From: Planctomycetaceae bacterium
GTDB lineage: Bacteria; Planctomycetota; Planctomycetia; Planctomycetales; Planctomycetaceae
Length of the DNA stretch: 64,000 nt
Assembly: GCA_024742875.1 (NCBI GenBank)
Contig: JANSXP010000012.1
Coordinates: forward strand, 1 to 64,000
Direction: 5' to 3'
Each line of letters starts with the position of its first letter. Position 1 is the stretch's first letter. The notes beneath the pieces were generated by a model, which did not search any database, was not told the origin of the DNA, and worked only from the letters and a program-made list of their open reading frames with translations. A program made the position numbers and the translations under genes. Positions 38,160-47,314 of the stretch are shown piece after piece.

Positions 38160-41100
38160 TCAGACTTCCAGAGCTTCTGTTGCAGCCGTTACATCCGTGG
38201 AACAACTGGTCGCCAGTTTACAGCCAATTTCCGTGGCCAGCAGCCGATCGAGCACGTCGGTCGCCGGCAGGTCCAGATACACGCTGCCCTCTTCCACCTT
38301 CACGGGAAACGTACGGATGCTGTAGTCTTCTCCCTGCAGAGACTTGCCGTCTTCGAGACTGAACGTCTTTTTGTGCAGGGGGCACGCGACTTTCGGTGTG
38401 CCAGCCGCATCGCCAATCATACCACGCGACATGACAAACGCTTTGCGGTGCGGACACATATTCTGGGTTGCGTACCACTGCCCCTTCGAAGTGAAGTTGT
38501 AGACGGCAATCTGCACCTTGCCGTACTTGATCGTGCTGCCGCCATCGACAGGAAAGTCATCAACGGTTCCCACCTGCACCCAGCGGGTTTCATCCAGATC
38601 ACTCTTATGATCTGCTTCGATTCGCTCACGCCGGTCTTCCAGGGCGTGGTACTGCCCCAGCGAAACGAACTCACCCGGCCAGTCACCCGGACGATGCTGT
38701 CCCCGCTCGGACACGATTTCAATCGTTGGTTCGGTGTCGTCGGTATTCACGAACTGTCGGAACCACTTGCGACGTTCCGGATCTTCCACCGTGGTCTTCC
38801 ACTCACACTGGTAGGTATCGACCAGGTGCTGCATCATAGCTTCCAGCTCTGTGGCGATGCCCAGCTTGTCTTCGACGACCACCTCTCGAATGTGATCAAT
38901 TCCGCCTTCCAGCTTCTCACACCAGACCGATGTGCGAGTGAGCTTCTCTGCCGACATCAGATAATAAGAGAAAAAGCGATCGATGTAGCGAACCGCCAGA
39001 TCAGCATCGACGTCAGCCACCAGCAGATCGGCGTGTCGGGGTGAGGCCCCCCCGTTACCGCACACATAAACGTTGTAGCCGTTCTCTGTGGCGATCAGAC
39101 CAACATCCTTGCCCTGGGCCTCCGCACATTCCCGCGTGCAGCCGGAGACCGCCATCTTGACCTTGTGCGGCGCCCGAATTCCCTTGTAGCGGTGCTCCAG
39201 GCGAATCGCAAAACCGACCGCATCCTGTACTCCGTATCGACACCAGGTGGTGCCCACGCAGCTTTTGACGGTTCGCAGTGCTTTGCCATAAGCGTGTCCG
39301 CTCTCAAAGCCGGCCGCAATCAGTTCTTCCCAAATCGCTGGCAGATCCTGAACCTGCGCGCCGAACAGATCGACTCGCTGCCCGCCGGTGACCTTTGTGT
39401 AAAGGTCATATTTTTTGGCCACATCGCCCAGAGCAATCAGCTGATCGGGCGTGATTTCGCCACCGGGAACGCGGGGGATGACAGAATAGGTGCCGTTACG
39501 CTGCGTGTTGGCCAGGAAGCGGTCGTTGCTGTCCTGCAGAGTTTGATGCTCAGGCTCCAGAATGTAATCGTTCCACAGTCCCGCCAGAATGGAAGCCACA
39601 GCCGGCTTGCAGACCTCGCAGCCGGTGCCCGTGCCGCATTCTTCCAGCACAGCCGCAAAGCTCTCCAGTTTTTTAGCCTTCACAATGGCGAACAGCTCCG
39701 TGCGGCTGAATGGGAAGTGCTCACACAGGTGATTATTGACTTCCCGCCCCAACGACTTCATCTGAGCGTTGAACAGATCAGTCACCATCGGCGTACAGCC
39801 GCCACAGCCGCTGCCGGCCCTGGTGCACTGTTTGACGGCCGCCGGAGAATCCAGCTCCTGCTCGGTGATGGCCTCGCAGATCTGGCCTTTGGTCACATTG
39901 TTGCATGAGCACACCTGAGCAGAGTCAGGCATTGCCTCGATGCCGCCCAGCGCAGCGGCCGCTCCACCAGACGCCCCGACGATCAACTCATGGGGCGCAC
40001 AGGGCAGGTCATCGCCGGAACGAGCCATAATGCTCAGCGTGCTGTAGTCACCTGCATCTCCCACCATGATCCCGCCCAGCAGCTTCTTTCCGTCCAGGCT
40101 GAACAGCAGCCTCTTATAGACGCCGGCAAACGGATCTTCGAACGTCAGGCTGTTGGCCTCGTCCGGGCCCAGCTCATACTCACCAAAGCTGGCGACATCA
40201 ACGCCCATCAGCTTCAGCTTGGTCGACAGGTCGGTGCCGTGGAAGGTGCGATCGTCACCACAGAAATTGGCCGCCACGATTTCGGCCATGTCCCAGCCGG
40301 GAGCGATCAGACCGTAAACCATGCCACCATGCAGCGCACATTCGCCGATGGCAAAGATATTGGGATCGCTCGTCTGCAGCCGATCGTTGACGAGGATGCC
40401 GCCACGCTCTCCCAGATCCAGACCGGCCTCTTTGGCCAGATCGTCACGCGGGCGAATGCCGGCCGAGACGATGATCATGTCGCAGTCCAGCGACGAACCG
40501 TCGTTGAACTCCATCTGTTCCACTTTGTTTTCGCCGTGGACTTCTTTTGTGGTCTTGTTCAGGTGGACCTGCACCCCCAGATCCTCGATCTTGCTCACGA
40601 GGATCCCCGATCCACTGTCGTCGATCTGCCGGGGCATCAGCCGAGGGGCGAACTCCACGACGTGGGTTTCCAGGTCGAGGTCGTAGGCGGCTTTGGCCGC
40701 TTCCAGTCCCAGCAGACCACCGCCAATCACGGCACAGGTTTTCGACCGTTTGGAGTAATCAATAATGTGCTGCAGGTCTTCGATCGTGCGGTAAACGAAG
40801 ACGCCCCGCTTATTGATGCCCGGGATGGGGGGCACAAACGGGTAAGAGCCGGTGGCCATGATGACTTTGTCATACGCCACCTCAACGCCCTTGCTGGAAG
40901 TGACCACCTGCCTGTCGCGATCGATCTTCGCCGCTCGGTCGCCGACGTGAATCTCAATGCCGACCTGCTCGTACCACTCCATGCGGGCCAGCATCAGCTT
41001 TTCGGCGTCACGGTGTGCGAAAAAGCTGGTCAGCCCGACTCGGTCATAGGCCGCACGAGGCTCCTCACAGAAGGTGACGATCCGATACTGCCGGGTCTCG

Positions 41101-41189
41101 TCGAACGCAACGAGGTTTTCGCAGAAGCGAAGCCCCACCATGCCGTTGCCGATAACCACAATGGTGCGTTTGTCTGTCGAGCTAATCAT
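38160..41189 (-). CDS. nirB: NAD(P)H nitrite reductase, NirB-NirD fusion
   Basis: 1009 residues. FAD/NAD(P)H domains with VVIGNGMVGLRF, CAVIGGGLLGLEAAKAAY and NIFAIGECALHGG; [2Fe-2S] BFD-type clusters in VCSCNNVTKGQICEAI and SGCGGCTPMV, and a second CGTGTGCEVCKP; sirohaem/[4Fe-4S] ligands Cys644, Cys650, Cys684 and Cys688 (SCVGTTWC, SGCTRECAEA). From about 870 a Rieske-type NirD domain with CPHRKAF (Cys912, His914) and CPLHKKTF (Cys936, His939). It reduces nitrite to ammonium in the cytoplasm. NirD is normally a separate small subunit; here it is fused. First gene of the nitrate-reduction operon after the gap at 41190-41716. Confidence 0.95.
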   Translation of the reverse strand: MISSTDKRTIVVIGNGMVGLRFCENLVAFDETRQYRIVTFCEEPRAAYDRVGLTSFFAHRDAEKLMLARMEWYEQVGIEIHVGDRAAKIDRDRQVVTSSKGVEVAYDKVIMATGSYPFVPPIPGINKRGVFVYRTIEDLQHIIDYSKRSKTCAVIGGGLLGLEAAKAAYDLDLETHVVEFAPRLMPRQIDDSGSGILVSKIEDLGVQVHLNKTTKEVHGENKVEQMEFNDGSSLDCDMIIVSAGIRPRDDLAKEAGLDLGERGGILVNDRLQTSDPNIFAIGECALHGGMVYGLIAPGWDMAEIVAANFCGDDRTFHGTDLSTKLKLMGVDVASFGEYELGPDEANSLTFEDPFAGVYKRLLFSLDGKKLLGGIMVGDAGDYSTLSIMARSGDDLPCAPHELIVGASGGAAAALGGIEAMPDSAQVCSCNNVTKGQICEAITEQELDSPAAVKQCTRAGSGCGGCTPMVTDLFNAQMKSLGREVNNHLCEHFPFSRTELFAIVKAKKLESFAAVLEECGTGTGCEVCKPAVASILAGLWNDYILEPEHQTLQDSNDRFLANTQRNGTYSVIPRVPGGEITPDQLIALGDVAKKYDLYTKVTGGQRVDLFGAQVQDLPAIWEELIAAGFESGHAYGKALRTVKSCVGTTWCRYGVQDAVGFAIRLEHRYKGIRAPHKVKMAVSGCTRECAEAQGKDVGLIATENGYNVYVCGNGGASPRHADLLVADVDADLAVRYIDRFFSYYLMSAEKLTRTSVWCEKLEGGIDHIREVVVEDKLGIATELEAMMQHLVDTYQCEWKTTVEDPERRKWFRQFVNTDDTEPTIEIVSERGQHRPGDWPGEFVSLGQYHALEDRRERIEADHKSDLDETRWVQVGTVDDFPVDGGSTIKYGKVQIAVYNFTSKGQWYATQNMCPHRKAFVMSRGMIGDAAGTPKVACPLHKKTFSLEDGKSLQGEDYSIRTFPVKVEEGSVYLDLPATDVLDRLLATEIGCKLATSCSTDVTAATEALEV

Positions 41190-41716
41190 TGTCCTGCCAC
41201 CGATGATGCTGCTATCGCGCTGCTGAAAACTGATGGGCTGCGAATTTGGTGAATCGCAGACCCACGGATTCCCTCCCTGCTGCCCCCGTGCCCCCGGAGC
41301 TTAAGCCGGGTACGGGCCATCAGGTGTGCCATCCACCCGCCCCGCCACAGGCGTGCCGGCACGTCAGAGGCAGAAACGCAAGTGCTGTACCAATTGGGCA
41401 GAGGACACCAACAAGCCTCTGTTTCCCGGCGTCAATCGAGGGAGATACCAGGACGCGGCGACAAGGCACGTGGAAAACAACGGTGCAGAACCCCATTTGG
41501 CTGCGCAGATGCGCAAGAACGCGGCAGTTCTGTCATTTTGATTGCATATCCTGTGCGCACACGGTGCCTGGCCCCATTCCATCGCTCGGCTTTTCGGCAG
41601 AGGCCGGATTTCGGCCGCGCGCACGAAAAAAGGCAGCCCCGCGATTGCGGAGCTGCCAGGTTTCTTCCATCGAATGGCGGTCTGATTTGACCGGAGCATT
41701 CGTGAGCGTGGTTTTC
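41190..41716. promoter_or_regulatory. Gap between the porin and nirBD genes, with a terminator and palindromes
   Basis: About 530 bases. The porin terminator is at 41626-41657. Left of it must be the nirBD promoter (minus strand). A perfect palindrome CGTGCCGGCACG at 41352-41363 is a possible operator; no protein frame is supported. Confidence 0.4.
41626..41657 (-). terminator. Rho-independent terminator of the porin gene
   Basis: Read on the minus strand, an 11-bp stem with one G-T pair (GGCAGCTCCGC/GCGGGGCTGCC) and an AATC loop, followed by a run of six T. It lies 59 nt after the porin stop codon. Confidence 0.85.
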
Positions 41717-43186
41717 TTAGAACTTCCAGGTGGTCTGCAGATAGAACTGGCGAGCGTCATTCGGGCGAGCCGCCAGAGCGTCACCGTAGAAGAACCAGAA
41801 GTATCCAGCCTGCACGTTGAAGTTTTTGGTCACCGGGATGGTGGCGACGATATCGATCTCGTCACCGATGTCGCCGGAACCGTTGGGAGCACCGATGGGA
41901 GCACCCACAATGTTGTAGATGTTGTCCGCGTCGTCCGCTTTTTCAAAGTGGTGATAAGAAAGAGCAACGGTCAACTTCTTGTGAGGCTTGATGCTTCCGG
42001 TCAGACCGATGTCATGCATGTTCTGGCCGCTGAAGTTATCGATCAGGCCCCAGTAAGCGTGGCCCAGTGGATACAGCGTGAAGAACGTATTGATGTCACC
42101 GTTGTTCGGATCACCACCGGAACTCCAGTAGTAGAAGCCTTTGATGCCTGGGCTCCATGGCAGCTGGTTGAACGTGTACCCCAGTGTGGCGTTGGTCATG
42201 CCGGCACTGACGTCCCGTGTGGTACCACCAAAGTTGTCACGCCCGAACTGATAAGCACCTTCCAGGTCCCAGGCCCAGGTTCCGACAACTTTGTCACATT
42301 CCTTCACAGCTTTGGAGCCGGCCAGTCGCATACCCAGCGTGTGACGTGAGCCGTCGTGGCGAGCCACAGACGCGTTGTCCTCGTCAAAGTAGAGCCAGTA
42401 CAGGTCCAGAGCCGAGTTTTCCAGACCCTTGTAAGTCGAGTACACACCAGAGATGCGTCTATCGTTGTCTGGAGAGTTCAGCTTGTTGGTGTTGAATCCG
42501 GAACCACCGGCCGCACCATTCACGCTGGCCATGTGAAAGCCGTCAATATTCCAGTCGGTACCGGAATACAGAACCTTGTGGCCTTCGAAGTTGCGGTAGG
42601 TGTTGGACCAGGCCAGAGGCGACAGCAAACGCTGACCACCGTATTTCAGGAACTGGCGACCGTAGCGATACTTCAGTGAGTAGTCTTTTTCGCTCAGCAG
42701 CGTCAGTTCACCGTAGTATCGCAGGAAATCCCAGCGATCCACGTCGATGGGCACGCGAGCATACGGAGCGTCGCCTTCCTGCCAGGCCGAGGCATCAATG
42801 CCTTCCACATAGGCACGCACACGATCATTGACCTTCAGGTCCAGAAACGTCGTCATACGCCACAGGGAGTATTCCGCGTTTCCGCCGGGCGGCCGAAGAC
42901 GGTTGTCTTCGTTCATAAATCGGTGACGGATTTCTCCACCGATCGTGTAAGTCATACCACCGAGCTGCTGGCCTTTCAGACCAGAAAAGATGGTGTCGTC
43001 GCCCGCGAGGTTGTTGAACAGCACGTGCGGATCGAAGCTGAGGCAGCTGTCATTTGAATCACAGCCTTCCCCACAGGTGGGGACACAATCCTGGGCCTGC
43101 ACGGCAGGCGAAAGTCCACTGGTTAGCACTGCGGTCAGGGACAGTCCCGCAAGAACCTTCCACAACGGTAAGCGGTTCATTTTCAT
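41717..43186 (-). CDS. Outer-membrane porin-like barrel (alginate-export family type)
   Basis: 489 residues. Signal peptide at about 1-32 (MKMNRLPLWKVLAGLSLTAVLTSGLSPAVQA) and then a Cys-containing linker (CVPTCGEGCDSNDSC) before the barrel. Strands alternate with aromatic girdle residues: YTIGGEIRHRFMNEDN, LWRMTTFLDLKVNDRVRAYVEG, LKYRYGRQFLKYGGQRLL, WDLEGAYQFGRDNF, and a C-terminal FYLQTTWKF ending in Phe, as usual for barrels. It resembles the alginate-export/AlgE-like barrel family. Its position between nirBD and the nitrate genes suggests a role in nitrate or nitrite passage, but it could equally carry an organic acid. Confidence 0.85.
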   Translation of the reverse strand: MKMNRLPLWKVLAGLSLTAVLTSGLSPAVQAQDCVPTCGEGCDSNDSCLSFDPHVLFNNLAGDDTIFSGLKGQQLGGMTYTIGGEIRHRFMNEDNRLRPPGGNAEYSLWRMTTFLDLKVNDRVRAYVEGIDASAWQEGDAPYARVPIDVDRWDFLRYYGELTLLSEKDYSLKYRYGRQFLKYGGQRLLSPLAWSNTYRNFEGHKVLYSGTDWNIDGFHMASVNGAAGGSGFNTNKLNSPDNDRRISGVYSTYKGLENSALDLYWLYFDEDNASVARHDGSRHTLGMRLAGSKAVKECDKVVGTWAWDLEGAYQFGRDNFGGTTRDVSAGMTNATLGYTFNQLPWSPGIKGFYYWSSGGDPNNGDINTFFTLYPLGHAYWGLIDNFSGQNMHDIGLTGSIKPHKKLTVALSYHHFEKADDADNIYNIVGAPIGAPNGSGDIGDEIDIVATIPVTKNFNVQAGYFWFFYGDALAARPNDARQFYLQTTWKF

Positions 43187-43789
43187 TTCCTTCCTTGAGA
43201 CACTTCCTGTGTTTGCAGCGGAAAGCCGTCGCTCGTACTTCGTGCACGAGTAGCGAGACCTGCAACTTCATCCAAAGTTGCCGCTGCCGATAAACAGCCC
43301 TGTTCCCTGAGGCTGTCTGTGGATTCGTCCGGAAGTGGTGCGGCAATTAACAGAGGACGCGAGGAGGCGCATACCAGCGGCGAAGCAAAATTCGATGTCT
43401 GCACAACCGGCAAGGCTTGCCCAGCCTGCCTGTGGGTTTCACCGTCTCTGGACCTGCGCGGGTCGAAATTTCCCCAGGCATCCGACGAAATGGACGTTTT
43501 GGACGGACATAAGTTGTCGGCCCCCGCTGACAGCACGACCACTGGCGACTCACTGCTGCGAACGGTCTGACGGCAGTCTGCCTCGACAATGGGCAACCGC
43601 TTATGAGCACGACGACGGTTTACCACATCGAACCACACAGCGACGCGTGGTTAACCAAACACCGGATCCGCTTCTGATGACGGATTCCCTCATAATCAAA
43701 ACAAGACAAAGACATCCGAATAGAACGGCACGGTGAATGCTTCTTCCGTCAGCCACCAGTGACAGCCCGTCGCTGGATACTGCTGGAGA
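43187..43789. promoter_or_regulatory. Divergent promoter region between the porin and redox-fusion genes
   Basis: About 600 bases with no coding frame supported. Palindromic sequences include GGCAAG-G-CTTGCC (43409-43421) and CAACTT/AAGTTG (43261-43278). The position makes it the likely control point for both transcription units. Confidence 0.45.
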
Positions 43790-45814
43790 ATGTTCTCGTT
43801 GAGCGTCTTTGCACAACAACCACACGCAGAAACCGGTGACGCCACAAGTGACAGCACGGCGTCCGATGCCCCCTGTGAGTCCATAGTGGTGGTGGGCAAC
43901 GGGCCGGTCGGCTTTCGCTTTCTTCGTGACATGGTGGACCGCCAGCCTCGAACGCGACGAGAGATCACGGTTTTTGGTGAGGAGCCACTGCCAGCCTATG
44001 ACCGCGTCAATCTGACAAAATACCTGGACTCGCAGAGTGCGGATGCGCTGCAGTACGAGCCACGCAGCTGGTACGAGTCCCATGGCGTCGCGCTGCACAC
44101 CAACGACCCGGTGATCAACATTGATCGAACAACGCAGCAGGTCACGGCAGCCTCAGGTCGCGTGGTTCGCTACGACCGTCTGGTGCTGGCGACGGGCAGC
44201 CGAGCCTTCATTCCCCCCATTCCGGGAACCGATCTGGACGGGGTCTTCGCCTATCGCACGATCGACGACCTGGAGCGGATCCGGGACGCCGCCAGGGGTG
44301 GCCGGCGTGCGGTGGTTTTAGGAGGTGGGCTGCTCGGACTGGAAGCAGCCGACGCACTGAAGCGACTGGGGCTGCAGGTGTTCGTGGTGGAAATGGCGCC
44401 GGTGCTGATGCCGCGACAGCTGGACAACGAAGGGGCTGACCTGCTGCGGCGGATGGTTGAAACCCAGCAGATTCGCATCCTCACACAGCGACAGACCCAG
44501 AAGATCACACAGATTGAAGAAGGCCTCCACGTTCAGTTTTCCAATGGCGAGTCGGTGGTGGCCGACCTGGTCGTGGTGGCAGCCGGCATTCGGCCGAGGG
44601 ATGAGCTGGCCCGCGACTGCGAACTGGAACTGGGAGAGCGCGGCGGAATTGTTGTCGATGACGGCCTGAAGACGTCCGACTCATGTATCTACGCTGTGGG
44701 AGAATGTGCGGTTCATAACGGCACGATTTACGGACTTGCGGCCCCCGGATTCCGCATGGCCACGACACTTGTCGATCGCCTGCGCGGCATAGAAGCCGCG
44801 TTTTCCGGCAGCAACGAAGCCACTCGACTCAAACTCATCGGCACCAACGTCGTCTTCAGTGGTGACTATCTGGACCTGACACGGGCCACCACGCTGGCTC
44901 ACGAAACGGCGGACGCCTACACCAAGCTGATCATCCGTCGCGGGCGACTGGTCGGCATGATTGGGGTGGGCCAGGTCCAGCAGCAGGATCGACTGCAGGA
45001 GGCCATCGACCAGAAACGGCGGGTGTTCCTCTGGCAAACACGACGGTTTCAGAAAAGTGGGCGACTGTGGTCGTCTGATGCAGGGATCGGCGTCGCCGCA
45101 TGGCCCGCTCAGACGATGATCTGCAGTTGCAACAACATTACCCGCGGTGATCTGACGGTGGCCACGGAACGAGGGTGCCTGACCGTGGAATCTCTGGCCG
45201 CCAGTACGGGCGCCACCACGTCCTGCGGCTCCTGCCTGCCACTGGTCCAGCAGTTTTGCGGACAGACTCGCGTCACCTCGAAAAGTTCCCGCGCGGACAC
45301 GCTGGTCGCTGCGATTTCTGGCGTCGCTTTCGTGCTGCTGGGATTCTTAATTTTTGCCCAGCCGGTGGTGCTGCCCACCACGGTCCAGACCGCCGTCACA
45401 CTTTGGCAGACACTGCTGCAGGATTTTTTCTGGAAACAGGTCACCGGGTACTCGCTCACCGCGCTGACTCTCACCTCGTTATTGATCACGGTGCGGAAAC
45501 GCACCCGCATGTTCAGAAACGTCCGCTACGCCTCCATGCGAGTTGTGCATGTGGCCATGGCGACTGCCGCACTGGCTGTTCTGATCGCGCACACCGGATT
45601 TCATCGCGGCAGCAATCTGAATCTGGCGCTTTTCTCTGTGTTCATTGCCGCCTCACTCAGTGGCTCCGTCGTTGGCCTGCTGGCAGGCCTGGAACAGCGG
45701 CTGCCCGTACGGCTGCGCGGGCTCCGGCGGCCGATGACGCTGTGGCACATCCTGCTGCTGTGGCCGCTGCCGCTGCTGATCATTTTTCACGTTGTCTCCG
45801 TTTATTACCTCTAG
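43790..45814 (+). CDS. NirB-like FAD/[2Fe-2S] flavoprotein fused to a membrane cytochrome b domain
   Basis: 674 residues. Residues 31-400 are the FAD and NAD(P)H domains of NirB (VVVGNGPVGFRFL, AVVLGGGLLGLEAADAL, CIYAVGECAVHNG); residues 445-482 hold a BFD-type [2Fe-2S] site with CSCNN and SCGSC. The sirohaem half of NirB is absent; instead residues 505-674 form five membrane helices with His587 (VVHVA), His601/605 (AHTGFH), His653 (LWHIL) and His667 (FHVVS), enough for two b haems. Unlike NirB it therefore could pass electrons from NAD(P)H across the membrane rather than to nitrite. Start uncertain (ATG 43790, TTG 43799). First gene of a four-gene unit. Confidence 0.88.
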   Translation: MFSLSVFAQQPHAETGDATSDSTASDAPCESIVVVGNGPVGFRFLRDMVDRQPRTRREITVFGEEPLPAYDRVNLTKYLDSQSADALQYEPRSWYESHGVALHTNDPVINIDRTTQQVTAASGRVVRYDRLVLATGSRAFIPPIPGTDLDGVFAYRTIDDLERIRDAARGGRRAVVLGGGLLGLEAADALKRLGLQVFVVEMAPVLMPRQLDNEGADLLRRMVETQQIRILTQRQTQKITQIEEGLHVQFSNGESVVADLVVVAAGIRPRDELARDCELELGERGGIVVDDGLKTSDSCIYAVGECAVHNGTIYGLAAPGFRMATTLVDRLRGIEAAFSGSNEATRLKLIGTNVVFSGDYLDLTRATTLAHETADAYTKLIIRRGRLVGMIGVGQVQQQDRLQEAIDQKRRVFLWQTRRFQKSGRLWSSDAGIGVAAWPAQTMICSCNNITRGDLTVATERGCLTVESLAASTGATTSCGSCLPLVQQFCGQTRVTSKSSRADTLVAAISGVAFVLLGFLIFAQPVVLPTTVQTAVTLWQTLLQDFFWKQVTGYSLTALTLTSLLITVRKRTRMFRNVRYASMRVVHVAMATAALAVLIAHTGFHRGSNLNLALFSVFIAASLSGSVVGLLAGLEQRLPVRLRGLRRPMTLWHILLLWPLPLLIIFHVVSVYYL

Positions 45815-45850
45815 CTGAAATGTGGCCCGTGCGGCCACAGGCTCAACACT

Positions 45851-47185
45851 GTGACTCGGCTTCTCTGGATTTCCTGGTTTGTTCTGACGATCGCTGGCGC
45901 GACCACGCTGTTTATTGCGCTGCCGGGAGACTCCACCGCCAGCAGCCTGTCGACCGTCTTTCTGCCGGGACAGACAACACACGGACACCATCAAATTGAA
46001 ATGAAGTGTGCGGCCTGCCACCTGCCTGACGGCGGCGTGACGGATCAATCCTGCATTGACTGTCATGGGGGCGAACTGAAGCTGTCCCGTGACACGCATC
46101 CCGCGTCCAAATTCCACGACCCAACCAAAGCACCGCTGCTATTGAAAATTGACGCACAGAACTGCCTGAGCTGTCACGTGGAACACGAAGAGGAACTGAC
46201 CCACCCCATGGGAGTGACGGTTCCGGAAGACTACTGTTATCACTGCCATGAGGATGTCGCCAAAGACCGCCCCAGCCACGCAGGCCTGGCTTTCAATTCG
46301 TGCGCCAACGCCGGCTGCCACAATTATCATGACAACCGCGCGCTGTACGAGAACTTTCTCCGCAAGCACGCGGGTGAAGCCAACGTGCTGGATGAACCAC
46401 GCAATCCACTTCGCCGCGTGCAGCAGTGGCTGGCTTCTGCCCCGGCCTCGTCCCGCTCACCTCTGACCGCGGAACAGTCGAACGCTCCGGCCGAACACAC
46501 AACTGCCGAACTGACGGCAGCCTGGGCAGACAGTGCTCACGCCGCTGCCGCCGTCAACTGCAGCGGCTGCCACAACGCAGACAAAAATTCTTCAGCAGGC
46601 GACTCATGGGTTGCGGTGCCCGACCATCAAAGCTGTGCGGGCTGTCACGACGGTCAGGTGGACAGTTTCCTGGTGGGTCGACATGGCATGCGACTGGCCG
46701 CCGGTCTTTCGCCGATGACTCCCGAACTGGCGCGGCTGCCGATGCACGGCGATGCGGCACACCGCCAGCTCGATTGCTCGGCGTGCCACGACCCCCATCA
46801 GCCTGACATGGCCCTGGCGGCGTTTGACGCATGCATTTCCTGTCACGACGACTCACACAGTCGCAGTTATGCAGATTCCAGCCACCACACCCTCTGGCAG
46901 CAGGAGCTAAGCGGGCAGGGGGCCCCTGGCAGCGGCGTGTCGTGCGCGACGTGCCACATGCCGCGTGACGAAGACGGACACGTTCAGCACAACCAGAACG
47001 ACAATCTGCGACCAGCGGAAAAAATGGCCCGCACCGTGTGCATGAATTGCCACGGGCTGCAGTTCACACTGGATGCGCTCGCCGATCCACAGCTGAAAGA
47101 CAACTGTTACTCAGGCCCTGCCACCATGAAAGTGAGAAGTCTGGACATGGTGAAGGACTGGTTCGAATCCAGAAAACGAAGGTGA
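45851..47185 (+). CDS. Eleven-haem cytochrome c, membrane-anchored
   Basis: 444 residues. One N-terminal helix (about 4-24, LLWISWFVLTIAGATTLFIAL) with no clear cleavage site, so probably an anchor. Ten CxxCH motifs and one CxxxxCH (CANAGCH, residues 151-157) predict up to eleven c haems: CAACH, CIDCH, CLSCH, CYHCH, CANAGCH, CSGCH, CAGCH, CSACH, CISCH, CATCH and CMNCH. Extra His and Met are available as sixth ligands. The first third is like cytochrome c3/NapC-type units; the rest has a freer spacing. The GTG at 45851 follows the fusion gene by 36 nt, so the two are an operon: the membrane cytochrome b could hand electrons to this protein. Confidence 0.9.
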   Translation: MTRLLWISWFVLTIAGATTLFIALPGDSTASSLSTVFLPGQTTHGHHQIEMKCAACHLPDGGVTDQSCIDCHGGELKLSRDTHPASKFHDPTKAPLLLKIDAQNCLSCHVEHEEELTHPMGVTVPEDYCYHCHEDVAKDRPSHAGLAFNSCANAGCHNYHDNRALYENFLRKHAGEANVLDEPRNPLRRVQQWLASAPASSRSPLTAEQSNAPAEHTTAELTAAWADSAHAAAAVNCSGCHNADKNSSAGDSWVAVPDHQSCAGCHDGQVDSFLVGRHGMRLAAGLSPMTPELARLPMHGDAAHRQLDCSACHDPHQPDMALAAFDACISCHDDSHSRSYADSSHHTLWQQELSGQGAPGSGVSCATCHMPRDEDGHVQHNQNDNLRPAEKMARTVCMNCHGLQFTLDALADPQLKDNCYSGPATMKVRSLDMVKDWFESRKRR

Positions 47186-47314
47186 CCCGCATGTGCGCTT
47201 CGCTCTCAATTGATCTGTTCCCGGAAGGCGTGGCGGCTCTGATCTTCGGACCACCCGCCACGTCTTCCTCCTGAAATTTCCCATTTCCCGTCTTATCTGA
47301 TCCCGGAGAATCCC

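Noticed and set aside
41315-41331. TGGCAC-like sequence on the minus strand before nirBD, resembling a sigma-54 -24 element
   Set aside because: The -12 half lacks the GC at the required spacing (it reads GG), so the match is weak and not claimed.
47159-47173. CTGGTTCGAATCCAG, which looks like a tRNA T-arm
   Set aside because: No acceptor, D or anticodon arm fits around it, and it lies inside the multihaem cytochrome coding frame.
45851-47185. Alternative reading of the multihaem protein as NapC/NrfH or an octahaem nitrite reductase
   Set aside because: Eleven haem sites and no KxxCH/CxxCK active-site motif or NapC-type pattern; kept as an undefined multihaem cytochrome.
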